Source: Owenia fusiformis
Lineage: Eukaryota; Annelida; Polychaeta; Sabellida; Oweniidae
Length of the DNA stretch: 64,000 bases
NCBI GenBank assembly: GCA_903813345.2
Contig: CAIIXF020000004.1
Coordinates: 24,803,985 to 24,867,984, forward strand
Direction of reading: 5' to 3'
A model generated the notes under the pieces. That model saw only the letters and a program-made list of their open reading frames with translations, was not told where the DNA came from and ran no database searches. The translations under genes were made by a program, and so were the position numbers. Position 1 is the first letter of the stretch, and each line of letters starts with the position of its first letter. Below are positions 27,401 through 42,400 of this stretch, piece by piece.

Positions 27401-30400
27401 ATGTTAAAGTTTGAAAAGCAACTGTGAAGCTGTTTTTCTTAAACTTTGCGGACAAGGATTTTAGCATTTGACTTCAAAATGGTGGTGGGGACATAAACAG
27501 GTTTGGGAATTGGTGAAAAAATATTGTCAAGATAAATTTAACAAAAATAGTGATCTTAGTCCAACAGAAAAATTGATAGGGACAAATGATCAAAAAATTA
27601 ATTTAGTTTTTTCAGTGGCACATAATGTTATTAGCAAATATAATAATAATAAAAAGGGAGACCATCCAAACTGAGTTTTTATTTAACTTTGAAATATTGA
27701 TTAGAAAAATGTAAGTGTTACACAAGCTCTTGCTGTCGCTAGTATTGTATTATGTTATTTGTATACTTGTATCTTTCATTAGGAAATAATAAATAAATTA
27801 AAATAAAAAAAAACAAAAGACAGTGTGCCATGCAAGTCATCACATATTAAATATGAACAAAATCGCTCCAATACTTTTTAAGTTAAAGCAAAAGTGTAAA
27901 ATAGTGTGTAACGCCCACCTTTTTCCAGGATGACTGCCATGTGTTGCTTAAATATCTATATTTCAACCTTTATTAATATGTCTTATCAAACTTTTTTACC
28001 TTGAAAAATCGTAAATATTACAATTTTACATGCACTAAAATAGCCACAATTTTGAAACAAGCGACTATTTCGACTATTGAGCAGAACTTCTATTGACATA
28101 GTAGAATGTGTATAAAATATGAACAAAATCGGGTCAGCGGTATTTGAGTTATCACCCAGACGGATGGACAGATGTACGAATGTACGGACGGAAGAAGGCG
28201 TTCTCTCTCCAAGATTCGTTTTATTCGATAATTCAAGTGCAAATTCCAAGATTCAAATCAAAACATATCAAGGGGTACTTTTATCATGCTTCTATCAGAT
28301 ACTGCCTCTTTAAGTGAACCAATTTCATGATGTTTTGTCAGGATTTACAAAACATTTCAACAGTAACATGTTTAATTCTTTATTCTTATCTGTGGAGTGG
28401 TAAGTAGTAGATAGCAAAACAATAGATGAATGTTGGTTATTGTTATCAGCTGTGTTAAGTGGGACTTGCCCAAAAATGGCTCAATCATGTCATGTGCTAA
28501 ATTGAACATGCATTGTTTCTTCTGTTGACACCACTCACTGTCAAAAATTATCCTGCATTGTTTTGATAATTTGAAATTTATCACAAGTTCATGAAATGTT
28601 ATCATCTACTTGTAGTGTTGAGGAACTGAGAATTATGAAATTTATTTGTGATTGGGATTTGTATTTATATACATTTTTATTTCCTCGAACTGTTTTTACT
28701 CTATCAGTGGGTCACTATGTTGACAATAGAGACCTTTCGATAAAAGTTGTTTCAAAAATGCATACGTGAACTTACACTTTGAAGGGTCTCGTCACACAAA
28801 AAATTGATTTGAAATTGATTTTCATGACTTGTACCCAGTTGACATTAACAGTTTCCGAATTGTAAACCTCATTCATCAATCAGTGACGACTGCGAATGTA
28901 ATATTTGTCGCATCGTTGAAATCTGCAAATTATCATCTCAATACCTAGCTTTTGTGGCATGGTGTTCTACACACAAGACCCTTTAACGTGGCTCATCACA
29001 CAGACAAGTGAATTATTTCACAGTTCTTATAAAAGTTAAAGTTGAGATATAAGTATACAATGTATGAACCCCTAGATATGCATAAGTGCATAAACCTACT
29101 CATGTGTGTCGACCAATGGACTGTGATCCCTTTTCAAAAAAATCGATAAGCTGAATGTGAAAAAGTACCTTAACAAACCCTTTGACTACCATTTTGATAC
29201 ACTAATCAATCCAATTTGGGCTAGCGATTCCTGGAGGGAGTTATTTCGTTGCATAATAAACTCTCTTACTGGTATTTGTACAGGGTGTTTCATAATGTTC
29301 ATCTCCAAAGTCAATTTGATACAAGTTAGACTTATAATGTATATATCATATAGGAATTCCTATTTCATTTTAGACCAAGATATATCCCGACCACGATAAT
29401 AAATACAGTTTAAAAGTTACAAATTGTTTGCATTTGAACTTTATATTAAATTCAACATATGGCATATAGTACCTTTGACTAATAGCCTTCGTTATGTAAA
29501 ACCCCATATTTTTATTTAGAAGTACAAGTTTACGAACAAGTTGACCAAATAACTTATACCGAAAGCTCTCCACTGTTTTGTTTTGTAAAGAAACTAAACA
29601 AAGAAAGATATTTCTACATTGATCTAGAGTTACAGGGTTTCCCATAACTCACGAGAATTTTTTGAGGGAGATATAAGGCATAGGTGATTTTTCTTCAAAT
29701 TTAGTGCACTTATTAAACACACTGTACATTGAGGAATAACTGACACAAATTTCAGCCACATATCATTTTATATTTACGAATTTATTGACAATTTAATTCT
29801 GTAAGTGGGCCATGTCACTGAAAAGAAGACGAATTGCATCATCAGTAGGAATGGCTATGGAATGATTTCTGAATGTGTAATAAGAGTAGTTGAAAAGACA
29901 TTTACTGCATTACTACTAGGAGAACCAGAACAACGGCAACGCCAAAGCGTAGCGAATCCCATCGAACATTTTTTAAAAGGGCACCTTCTACCAAAAGTGT
30001 CATTAGACAGTGTGCCATGCTTATAGTATTCACATACCAAATATGAACAAAATCGCTCCTCTACTTTTCGAGTTACAGCAAAAATCGTAAAATAACGAGT
30101 AAAGGCTGCCATTTTTCAAGATGGCTGCCATGTGCTTTTTTAATATCTTCATTTCTAGCTTTATTAATGTCCTATATAATTTTTTTTACATTTAAAACAT
30201 ATTGCTATTACAGTTTTACATACTGCACCTAAATTACTGTAAAATCGGCACTAAAATGGCCGCCATTTTTAAATGAGTGGCCATTTTGAAAATTGGCTTC
30301 CGAACAGAACTTCTACCCCCATAAGGTATATGTGTACAAAATATGAATAAAATCGGGCCAACGGTATTTGAGTTATTGCCCGGACGGACAGACGTACGTA

Positions 30401-33400
30401 CGTACGGACGTACGGATGGACGGAGGCGTTCCCTATATCCCTCCGAACTTCGTTCGATTGGATAATTACTCTGTAGAGAAACATTAGCTGAATGTGTATG
30501 ATCCTGTTAACTAATGTGCCAAAATGGCGAAATAATTCAATAAAAACAACGCTATTATAGTAGAGAGGTTGTGTAAATATTATCAAAATGTGACGTAAAT
30601 TGTTGTACTTCCTTGACTACTACTTGTGGCGATGTAAAATTCTAATTTCAAAAATTTCGGAAATATTAAAACTATGTGCTTGAAATTTATTTCAGTTAAT
30701 CCTGATGTATGTTTCAAATAAGTGCACCGAATGTGAAGAAAATTAACAATGCCTTATGTCTCCCTAAAAGATCCTCATGAGTTCTGAGACAATCTGTAAA
30801 AACAAGACAATTTATCCTTATCTCCATGAAGAAATGTTCACACGCACACAACAATAGATTTCAATAGTCAAAGATAAGCTTTTAAAGGTCAAGGATGAGA
30901 GGTTTTTTCATTTAAAACAAAATAATATAAATGGTGTATGTGACAAAGCAAACAGGAACATGTTTACTCCAGGACTATTGCACAGATTGTTGAAGGCTAA
31001 GGATCAGGGTGTGGTTTTTTCATTCATTGAAAGGGAAAACAAAACATCAAAACCGACAACACAACCAACAACACAACCGAGTACACTACCAGTATTTACT
31101 GGACCCGACCCTTTGCACAAATCAGAAGATAAACTACAGAGACTAACAGACTTTGTGAACTATGCCTCTCACCATGTTGATATTAGGAGTACATACACTC
31201 CTGAAGAACTCAAAATTGAGACGTCTTATGTTGAAAATCTGGTTCAATCCATCTGTAAAGCTGTTGGTATAAAAGATCCAGCCTTGATAGTGAATGAGAT
31301 AATGCGTAGAGGAAGCTACTATGATGGAACTAAAATATTGAAGCCTGATGAGTATGATTTCCTTGCAATTCTAGCCATGTTTGATAGTGAAGTTATTGAG
31401 GTGAATGATGTGAGTGAGAAGTGTGAGTTAACTGGACAGGGGTACTATCACATAAAAGTAAAGCGCAAGTCTTTAAAACATCCCCTACCTTACGACTGCA
31501 TAGAGGAGTATGAAGGCAAAAACTACATTCAAAACGAGCTTAAGAGACTGTTAATGGACACTGTAGTTGAGACTCTTAAGAACATGAGTGATATCAGATT
31601 TATTGGATTTATTGATCATATAGAGGATTACATTACTGAATACAGACAGGGTGACATAAGTATGCACAGGGACCTTAATGTTGATGAAGGTCGCTTACAT
31701 GGACCAAGTATTTGGCTGCGTGTCGGTGGACCAATGTGTCTCATAGATATTGATCTCTGCTTTTGTGTAGTGCATAAGCCACACAAGCTAGGGAGAAGTG
31801 TACTGGTTATTAGAGACTATGTTGAGGATTATTGCCCAGTGAGTCATTGGATGGAGTCTGTGGTAGATCCTCCTGATGACAACAAACACCAACTAACACA
31901 TCCTCACCATCAACTATTGTTACTATTCAAGTATGCAGCTCATATACTTGATAACCTGAATGAAGACTACCGCCCTCCTTCCTCTTATGCTCTGAAAACA
32001 TTACTGTTGCACCATCAGCAGCGGTGCAAGTCTACTCAAGTAGGGGAATGTTTCATGGAGGCTGTGAAGTACATGTGTCATGACACTGATACAATTGATT
32101 ATCATCAGAATAATTTTAGGATAACTGTAAAACTAGCAAAGACTTACATTGATGCAAGTAGAACAATACCAGACATAATCTATCCACAGAGGAAGATCAG
32201 ACTATATGATTACGGCTCACTGGCCACACCTGTAATATTTCTCTGGATGATACAACATGTTCAACATAGCAGTGACCGTAGTTGGTGGGAAAGATTAGTA
32301 ATTCCGACAAGTGACTGTAGCTGGTGGAAGAAACTGGTATTCACCACAAACACTTCTGAGACTGACATACTATACTCTATGGTAGATAGTATGCATGGAG
32401 TATGTGAACTGCTATTACATATCAGTACTACTTCAATGTTTAGATCAGCTGGCAGAAGAAGACCTACAATCATCAAGTTCCAGTGGAAGCACCAGGATAA
32501 AACTGAAACAATGTTAGAGTTTGTGACTTATGACAGTATACACAAGTAAGTAATAATACTAAAAACCTCTGATATGACACTTGAAACATCTTCTAATAAT
32601 GCTTAACTACTATTATTCATTTTTCCTTTGATCGTCTTTATCAGCTTTAACATAATATAATTTGTGTTTACTTGTTATTATTATGTAAATGCAGAAAACT
32701 ATTAAGAGTTCATCTCAAAATGGCCACCCAAAAGTTAATTACGATTCCTATTTTATTAAGTTTTGATTGACTACTTATTAGACAACTGCTCATTATCAGA
32801 GGCACATTCATATTAATATGTGACCCTTTTCACTGTTTTCTTATCTCACAAGATTGTTTTGAACAGTGCAGATATTTATAAAACCGATATGCAAATTCAA
32901 AATGGTTGAGTTGGTTAATATTTTTTCCAAGGAAATTAATGTATAGCTTAATTGTTTTTCCATGCCAATGCATAAAATACGACATTATGTGCAAATAATC
33001 CACATTATACACTATAAAAAATAAAAAAGATTTCCATAGGTAACCTAAATAAAGAATAAAGAACTACAGTAGAACCTGCTAAGTGGAACACCTCCGTAAG
33101 TGGAACACCTCGAAAGTGGAACACTTTTTCAAAGTCCCGTTTTAAAAACCCATTGACTTAGTGTTAATTTAACCTCTGTAAGTGGAACACCTCCAAACTT
33201 GAACAGTGAACACCCCATATTGAAAAATTAACCTGCCAAGTGGAACAGTCAATTTCCATAAATTTCAATATTGATACTTATGTAAACAGAATTAACCTCC
33301 TACGGTGATATCTGGGTATGAAAACAGGTAATAATGTGATAATTGGCAAATTAGGTTTTTTATTAATGGATTACCATTCAAATTGGATGAACCTACTGTA

Positions 33401-36400
33401 GAGGTCAACACATGATGCAACCACTAATAAATTTGATAATCAGCAAATTAGGATTTCATAAGATTATCATTCCTGTATCAACCTCCTGTAGAGATGGACA
33501 TGTGATGCTACCACTAATTTATACCCCTTGCTGTTTGTTTCAAACTTGATAAGTAAGATTAAGAATGTCAGTTGAAAAACAATTGAATTATTAGCAGTAG
33601 GAACAAGTCTTTAAAACTTAATTGCCAAACCATTGTACCTGAGACTGGCAGAATGAGGAGGATTAAGAATGTCAGAACATTTTTGGCAGAATGAGGAGGA
33701 TTAAGAATGTCAGATACCTTTTTAAGTATACCAAATAGATATTAATGGTATATACCCAGGGGAAAATCTGGGAACCAACAAGGGGGGGGGGCAAATTTCA
33801 AGTCTAATAAAAAATATTCCGCTCTTGCACGGAAAAAACTTTTTGGCCCCTAAAAGCAAAACGTGGGACCAAAGTTTGAAAATTTAAGGCCCATTTTCTC
33901 CCGAATTTGGTCTAAGATTATAAAATAAACCTAAGAAGGCCAAGTAATGCCAAAAAAGCCCACTTATTGGGGCCTTAGGGCCAATTTTTGTATACCTGCC
34001 CTGCAATGAAGGGAGAATCATATTTCCAGTGATACATATAAATTCTATATTTGATCTTGTATGTTCATTAAATCCCCGCGAACCCAAAACCTCCGTAAGT
34101 GGAACACCTCCTAAGTGGAACGCTTTTTGGCAGAACGGAGGGTGTTCCACTTACACAGGTTCTACTGTACTCTAAGATAATAAAACAAGGCACATGACGT
34201 GAACGAGATCACACCATCAAAAAACTTTCAAAATGGCCGCCAGAAAAAATGGTTGCCCAGATGTTAATCAGCTCTAGAACTTGATATCCTCTATCATGTG
34301 CGCAAATTTGGAGACAATCCGACAAGTAGTTTTTCTGAAATGGCAATGACAATATTTATCGGAAAACCTTCAAAATGGCCACCAGAAAACAAGATGGCCA
34401 CCCAAAAGCTAATCAGCTCTAGAACTTGATATCCTTTATCATGTGTATGAATTTAGAGACGATCCGACAAATGGTTTTCCAGAAATAGCGATGACAAGAA
34501 TTTCCTAAAAACCTTCAAAATGGCCAGTAGAAAACAAAATGGCCACCCAAAAGTTAATCAGCTCTAGAACTTGAAATCCTCTATCATGTGAGGGCGGGAC
34601 GATCACGATAACGATCACGACGACTATGATGACTATATCCCACCGATGATGTGATAAAAATATGTATGCAATCTGCAATATTTTTCAGATTAATTGGAAT
34701 AGATGACTTTTTGACATCAGAGTGGCCACATCGTTACAGTGCTGACTTCTATAGTCTATTATATTCACATTTACATCAATACCCGCCAAATGGAACACCT
34801 TTCTGTATGGCACCACTGTCTACATGAAATGGTTTTCAAAATAACCAAAGCTTGGATTAATACGAATGAGATTAGGATAAGCCAATTGTTAATAGCACAA
34901 ACATCCTACCCACTGTTAATTACCTCAATATTATAATCTGTTATTAATTACAATGACAACAATGCTTTCTTTCAAGAAAGCTCGACTGCAACTGACCAGT
35001 TGAAATAATCTAGGGATAACACAATTTTTTGGAGATAATATTTGTGTCATGTTGAGCCAAATCTCTTTTAATTTTTTAATGATCTAAACTTGCAGATTTT
35101 AGGCACTCTATGGCTGCATTTTTGGACCGCCAATGTATCAAAGAAAAGAACAATAAGCCCCTATGGTGCAAATTACATGCTCGCACGTTTTCAACAAAAA
35201 CAGCTCATCCAAGCGCATTTACACCTCTAATTACACTGCGTTAACCTTTTCAACTTACCACATGTGTCAACTGTGTCGGCTAGTTGCTGGTGTACCACAG
35301 GAGTTCCATTGCAATAAACTGAAGAATTATGTGAGTTTAGGTGCGCTTTGATGAGCTTTTTTTGTTGAAAACGTGTGACCGACCAAGTAATTTGCTCCAC
35401 TTGGCTTATTGTTCTTTTTCGTGATAAATATATTGCAACTTACTTGCGCGGAGGGCAGTTCAAAAATGCAGCCTAAAATAAAAATGTAAAATAAAGCTTA
35501 ATTCACTCTCTTGTTATTGTTTTGGTTTTTGCAGAATAAAATGCTCATATTTGGGTTGGCCCAGAGTATACCCTCTCTATATGGAACACGATTATTGGAT
35601 TATAAGGAACATTATTGTATTATCATCAAAACATTTGTGGATTATCATCAAACATTATTGGAGGACTATTATCGATTATTGGAACATTATCAAGGATCAT
35701 TAAGGATAATAAGAACCTTTTGAGTCAATATGAAGGGCATGTATTAAAAAATTCAAGCTCAATATTGCCTTTTTAGATACTCTGCAGTATTGCCTGGGGG
35801 TTGGAGCATCTGACCGATCAATTTTCAAACTATTGAAACCAAAAGGGACGGTACATATTTCAAAATTACAAGTCTGTTTATCTGACAAGGATTTTTTCTA
35901 AGGCCAGGGTGAGTGTTCTGTATTTCTCGATTGAGTAACATATTATTTTCCAAACAGGAATCACTCCTTCCTACCCTTTGCATTCGTTTGACTTCACTTC
36001 TTAAAAGAGAGCTTCGTCTTCACTCTTTCAAACTAAAATAAACCTGTGAACTCACCGCGCCAATCAGTGTTCGTCGGCCAAATTTGACCGACGTTCTTTA
36101 TATGGTCATTCCTTCTGACGTCATCGTTGAGCCCGGAATTGACCAATGACATGCGTATATTTAATTAGAATGCATTTGGCGTATGTTTCTTCAAGCTCGC
36201 TGATTGGTGGAAGGTCAGCGCGTAGGTCAAAAGTGATTTACCCAAACTGTCACCGGTACCCGTCGTGGGGGCGGGGCTACTAAACTGTAATATGGTCTCT
36301 ACTAGGCAGAGTGTAGTTTAACTAGACTCTGTCCTTCCCCACATTGTCTACATCTTCCGGTTTTGCACAAAAAGTGCACTTATGTGCATAGACAAGACTT

Positions 36401-39400
36401 GTGAGAAGATTTGTTTTGTAAAATGTATGAAAAACGAGAAAATTCTGTGAAAAAAATCTCTGAAAATTTTCTGAATTCTTTCACTGAATTTTTTTGTTTT
36501 TTATACATTTTATCAAAACATTCTTCTTTAAATTGTTTTCTAAGTATATTAGTGCACTCATTGTGCAAAAGTGAGAGATGTAGACATTGTGGGGAAGGAG
36601 TGATTAATGTAACCCTATTGAGGGTTGCAGCAAAATTACAAACATGCACCCTGACCTTAAGCAATACTGATAAATTGCTAGTGACTATTTTGGTTGCATA
36701 CTGTTAAATAAACCAGTGTATTCCTCCAGTCATATGCAATACCTTGATGGATCATGATGTTTTGGTTGCTTATGGACACCAAACAGGGTGTCATGCCAAA
36801 ATGCATCATATTCTCTATCATACATATACATCAAATAAAAGTTAATGCATATAAATCATTTTTAAACTTACGAGGCAAGAGATTCCAGATATGACTGCCC
36901 ATTTAAAGAAGTAAAACCATTTCTTCTCTCTAAACAGCAGGTCAAGAGCAATGGGTACCCTGTAAATATGAATATATCAAATTCAATATGTACAAGATCT
37001 AGTAGTAGAAAGTGGAAACTTTCAAATCATACCCCACATTCTTAGGTTCACTTGAGATCTCCCACATGGGAGAAAAAAAAAGCATATTTTCTGTAGGAAT
37101 TTTGACTATATATGACTCAAAGGGTGGGGAAATTGACTTACTAAGTTGCTCCCCGAAAATGGAATTTTGAAAGCCCAACTTTAATTTTCTCAAAATTCCC
37201 ATCCATGGGAAGTTTCATGCAAACCTTTGAATGGTGCAGTTAACAAGCGCAAATTGTCAAGATGCCAAATATGGTTGAATAACATCATGCCGATTTATCA
37301 AACAAACATACTGAAACTGTCCTAGCGAGTGTTTACATCACACATTGAGCTACTACTCTGTGTTCATACGAGGAACTACACCCAAAAATTGTAAATCAAT
37401 TTAACTAGTAGTTTGTCTGGAAACTCAAAAAACAAAAGAAAGATGTCACCACCTGTCAAGCTCACAACAAATAAATGATAAAACATTTGGTGGTCAGCTT
37501 GGATACATACTTTTACAAATTCAATAAAACAAAGCTGAGTTTACTCACCCAAGGGCTCCAGCAAAGGGCCATCCTAGTAAAGCACTGGCAGCCACAGCTG
37601 AGATTGCAACCTGGAAAAATTGATACAAACAGATGTTGAAATACAGAGTGGCACCAGAGGCTACAAAAGAAGAGAAACATCAAGATTCGAGTAAGATGTA
37701 ATTAAAGTTTGAAAGACACCCTTATATTACAATACAATATTACACACTTGAGCAGAATATTAAGAAGGATTTAAATTATTACATGTTAATATGCATACAT
37801 ACTACAAATTTCGCAATGTAATCATGTTTTGGTCCATGAAACAATTTGACTGAAACAAGATTTATCACACATTTGATACAGTTAAGTATCAGTGGAACAC
37901 CTAAAAGTGTTCCACTAACAGAGGTGTTCTACTTCTAGAGGTGTTCCACTTAACAGGATTCACTGTAGTAAATATTTAAGAGATAAACCACAGACATTTT
38001 ATTCCATGTCTTACCTGATTATGTCTGTGAAACCAGCCTCCAAATGCCAGTAGTGTCATGTACATTGTAAAAGTGCTTGGTAGATATGCTGTACAAGATA
38101 TGTACATTCCAGCACTCAGGACCATAAACCCTATAGTGATGCGACCAACATTGGCACCAAATGCTTTACAAACACCCCTAAAATAGAACATAAAATAGTA
38201 GATACACTGTACAAGATACGTACATTCCCGCACTCAGGACCATAAACCCTATAGTGATGCGACCAACATTGGCACCAAACGCTTTACAAACACCCCTGAA
38301 ATAGAACATAAAATAAAGCATTAACATACAGAATGTCACCACCTGCCATTTGTTACAGATGCTGAAACACTGACTGCCAAATACTGAACACAGTCCACAA
38401 AAAATTTGGAGACTATAAGAAGCCAGCTAGGGTCAGGTTAAGATTATAATGTATTGAGATTTTTTGTCAAAATTAGAATTCAGCACCTTTTTAGAAAAAG
38501 CTCTTGCGAGATCACTGAATACGGAATAGAACATTCATAAAGAATATCATATTATAGATTTTAAAACCTGAAGCAATTTATATGCCACTGCCATTTGTAA
38601 CAGACACCACCAAATGCTGAACACCAACTGCCAAACACCATACACAAAAAGTTTGGAAACTTTACCAATATGTCACAACTTTTTGGTGGTGACAAAGTTG
38701 GTGACATAAACCTATATAGATAAAATATGATATTTCCTTGATATTCCGATTCAAAATTTAGTTAACTTTAGCTTTATTATTTACTTGAATTTTTACTTTT
38801 AATAGTTGAATGATTAAAACATTTCTAATTTACCTGTAGAAATATACTTCTGCAAGTGTACACAACAAGGCAAACATACATCTCATCATATAGAATAGAA
38901 CTATCTGAAATAAATGAAAATACTAGAAGTGTGACAAGGATTTGACTTTTACACAAAAAGTTGAAGAAAAAATTGGGGAAATGTCATTGATTTTAAACAT
39001 ACAAGTATTAACTACATGCCTGATTAGTTTATTCCTTGCTGATTTCACTCATTTCCACTCTATTTTGCATTTTAAAGCACGACCACCTACCTTGGTTGAA
39101 GGAACTAGAGTTCTGTATATATGTAGAGGAAGGGCTTGAAGCCAGAGGTAGGCATATGACCTTATTGCATATTCTGGTGAGTATTCCCATGTTTGAAACC
39201 CGCTCTTAAATAGCAGATAATGGGTCTGGAAAAGAATTTACAACAATTACCATGGCAATCCAACGAGGAGGAAATACCAGATTAACTAAACATTGATATC
39301 AGGGAGGATGTAATATTCAAGGATTTAATACTCTATTTATATAAAATGGATATGTCTTTTAAGTCTGGAATTTGATTGGATGAGTTTGAGAGATTAGATA

Positions 39401-42400
39401 AATAAATGACCAATTACTGACTCCAAATAATGGTGAGTCTCAATACAGTTTATCTGCATGTATAGGTAAATTAAACAATCATAGTTAAAATGTTCCCACC
39501 TCTACTTTGTTGCCCCTTTTATATTTCAATAATAAATGTTCACTAACTGACTCTCGATAATTGTAATGATCTGTTAAAAGGTTTCCTTTTAATCTAATGC
39601 TCGAGAGAGGACACACTGTGGATACTGCAATGTACCATCCCTACTTTGAAATAATAAATTGTCTCTTACTGGCTCCCAATAGTTGTAAGTCTCATCACAA
39701 TCTGTAATGGTTGACCACATGGCGGCTGAGAGTCTGATTGAAAGTAGTGCCTTGAATGTAGTCCCTGTGGTGGGCGTCCAGGAAGATGCATCGTCATCTT
39801 GCGATTGCTGCTTTACTTTACTAAAATAAAAAAATTAAATGGTAAATATCTGTCACAACAGGGAAAGAGGTGGAAGGGGAAGGGAGAGGGGGGGTGGGAG
39901 GCTGAAAAAAATCATTAATAAAATACAATTTTAATTTATTGATACTCATTCTCAGGTTCCCAAAAATATCCTTCACTTTTTGAAAATGTGGGCCTGGGAA
40001 GGTCTCACCCCTCCCCTTAATTTACTTTTATAAATAAACATATTTTTGTCACTGATAATAACAATTAGTGTTCATTTTTTTATATGCTACATGGGTATTC
40101 ATACACAGGAGAACTACTTTTACATCTAGTACTAGCACTTCAATATGCATGTTTACTTGATGTTTCACATATTAAACAATATTTTAATTTTTTGATTTAA
40201 TTATGATATCAAGGGCCATGCATTTTGGTCAGGAATCTCTTATTTGAATCATGAAAACTCCTCCTAAAATTATTGAAGAAAATTGTGCGAATTCACTTCC
40301 AAAACAGTCTATTGATGTCTTAATGAACACAAAGATCTAGGTTACATCATTTTATTGCTATATTCTTTCAATAAGCAGCTTTATTTCTCTTTTTAAAATT
40401 AGCATTATACTTACATCATGTTTTATCCCAACTAGTGCTTTTCTTACCTTTTTAGTGATTCTTCTTTTGCCTGGTCACTGGAAATACAAAACAAGAGACA
40501 TGGTGACAAACAATTACACTTTTAAAGGCCCCATGTAAAGTTTGAAAATATGTTTTTATCATTCATATACATATTTCATATGGGGCCTTTAATGAAAAGT
40601 TGAAAGTGGTCACCTTCGCGCTGCACATCCAAAACCTTATCAGATCTTGGCACCATAATATATTGCAATGTTTTTCTTCTCAATGAAATCTAAAAAATAA
40701 GCTTTTGATAATGAATGTGACTGTCATTTACCTACCAACAGTATTTAGCATACAGTTATACATTTAACTGTATCAGCTTTGTTGTGTCAACCATAAGCAT
40801 GAAATTCAAGAGAAATTAAATTGAAAGTAAAAAATTTCTTGGTAACTTCCAGAAGTTTCGATAGGAAAAATCACCAAACAAATACGATATTTGATTCCTG
40901 GTTTGTTGATTTTACATTTCGTAGGTTTTTGATTCGTCCATATTTTGGTTGCAATATTAGTGCATCGTCATAAGGTTTTACTGTATGAATAGACTAACAA
41001 CTCATCCATGCCTTCTCCTTCAAATAACAACATTTTGTTGCAGTGTTAGATAATCTGTATGCTTCATGCTCGATGAAACAAAGCTCATATGGTTACATGT
41101 ATGAGTGTTTACTAAATCCTGGAAGGTAAGTGACAGTACATTCATTACCAAAATCTTATTTTTAGATTTGAGATATATTGGTCTTGTTAAAGCATCTTTA
41201 AAAATTTCAAAAATTTAGTTTTCCTAGAATTTAGATGACAAGATTTATGTGAAGTGCACCCAACCACAAAGACAGACGTGTGTGTCACAATTGGTACTCA
41301 GTCGCAGATCCATATGGTGGAGTAATACAACATGGATCATATAAACAAGTGATTGTCAGTCAAGTTAATCTGGACAATGTGAGAGGTTTTTAACAAAGAG
41401 AAGTTTGCTGTATTTTCTTGTTGAAATAATATTAAGGACAGGGTGCATGTTGGGAAATTTTCTGCATTCCTCAATTGAGTCACATGTTATTTTTCAAACA
41501 AGAATAACTCCTTCTCTTCATTGTCTACATCTTCCAGGTTTGCACAAAGAGTGCACTTATGTGCCTAGAAAAGCCTTGTGAGAAGATTTGTTTTGTAAAT
41601 TGTATAAAAAACGAAAAAATTCAGTGAATTTTCTTGCTTTTTATACACTTTATCAAAACATCCTTCTCACAAGTCTTTTCTAGGCACATAAGAGCACTCT
41701 TTGTGCAAAACTGGAAGATATAGACAATGTGGGGAAGGAGTGATTCTTGTTTGAAAAATAACATGTGACTCAATTGAGGAGTGCAGAAAGTTTCCCATCA
41801 TGCACCCTGACCTTAGACTGTATCCTTCGTCTGAATAAATTCAGACTGTAAGTCACCTATTGTAAAATGTGGTGTTGTATAAATGTTACAAATAAGTTTG
41901 TTTAATGATAAAATGATTACCTTATAAAGAACTTACAATATTATTTTTTCGTATATTGTCCTCTTACTGAAGATATTCATAAAATGTACAGACGCTTCTT
42001 GTAGCGAAGCCATTGATTAGGTCAAGCCATTTTGGCAATGTCAATTCTCACGATAAACGAGATTTAGCCAGTGACGTCAGTCTATTTGTAAACAAATAAC
42101 ACGTGGAGCGGACGGAGCAACATTACGGAAGCGTATTGATAAATTCCATTTGTGCGGGAATTTATTAGATCTAGTCATTTATTATCATTATCCCGATTAA
42201 GGACAGGGTGCATGTTGGGAAATTTTCTGCATTCCTCAATTGAGTCACATGTTATTTTTCAAACATGAATAACTCCTTCCCCACATTGTCTACATCTTCC
42301 AAGTTTGCACAAAGAGTGCACCTTTGTGCCTAGAAAAGCCTTGTGAGAAGGTTTGTTTTGTAAAATGTATAAAAAATGAGAAAATTCAGTGAAAAAAATT

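Noticed and set aside
36380-36707. Overlapping open frames on both strands of 90-98 residues
   Set aside because: They arise from the hairpin symmetry of the TTAA-type foldback MITE.
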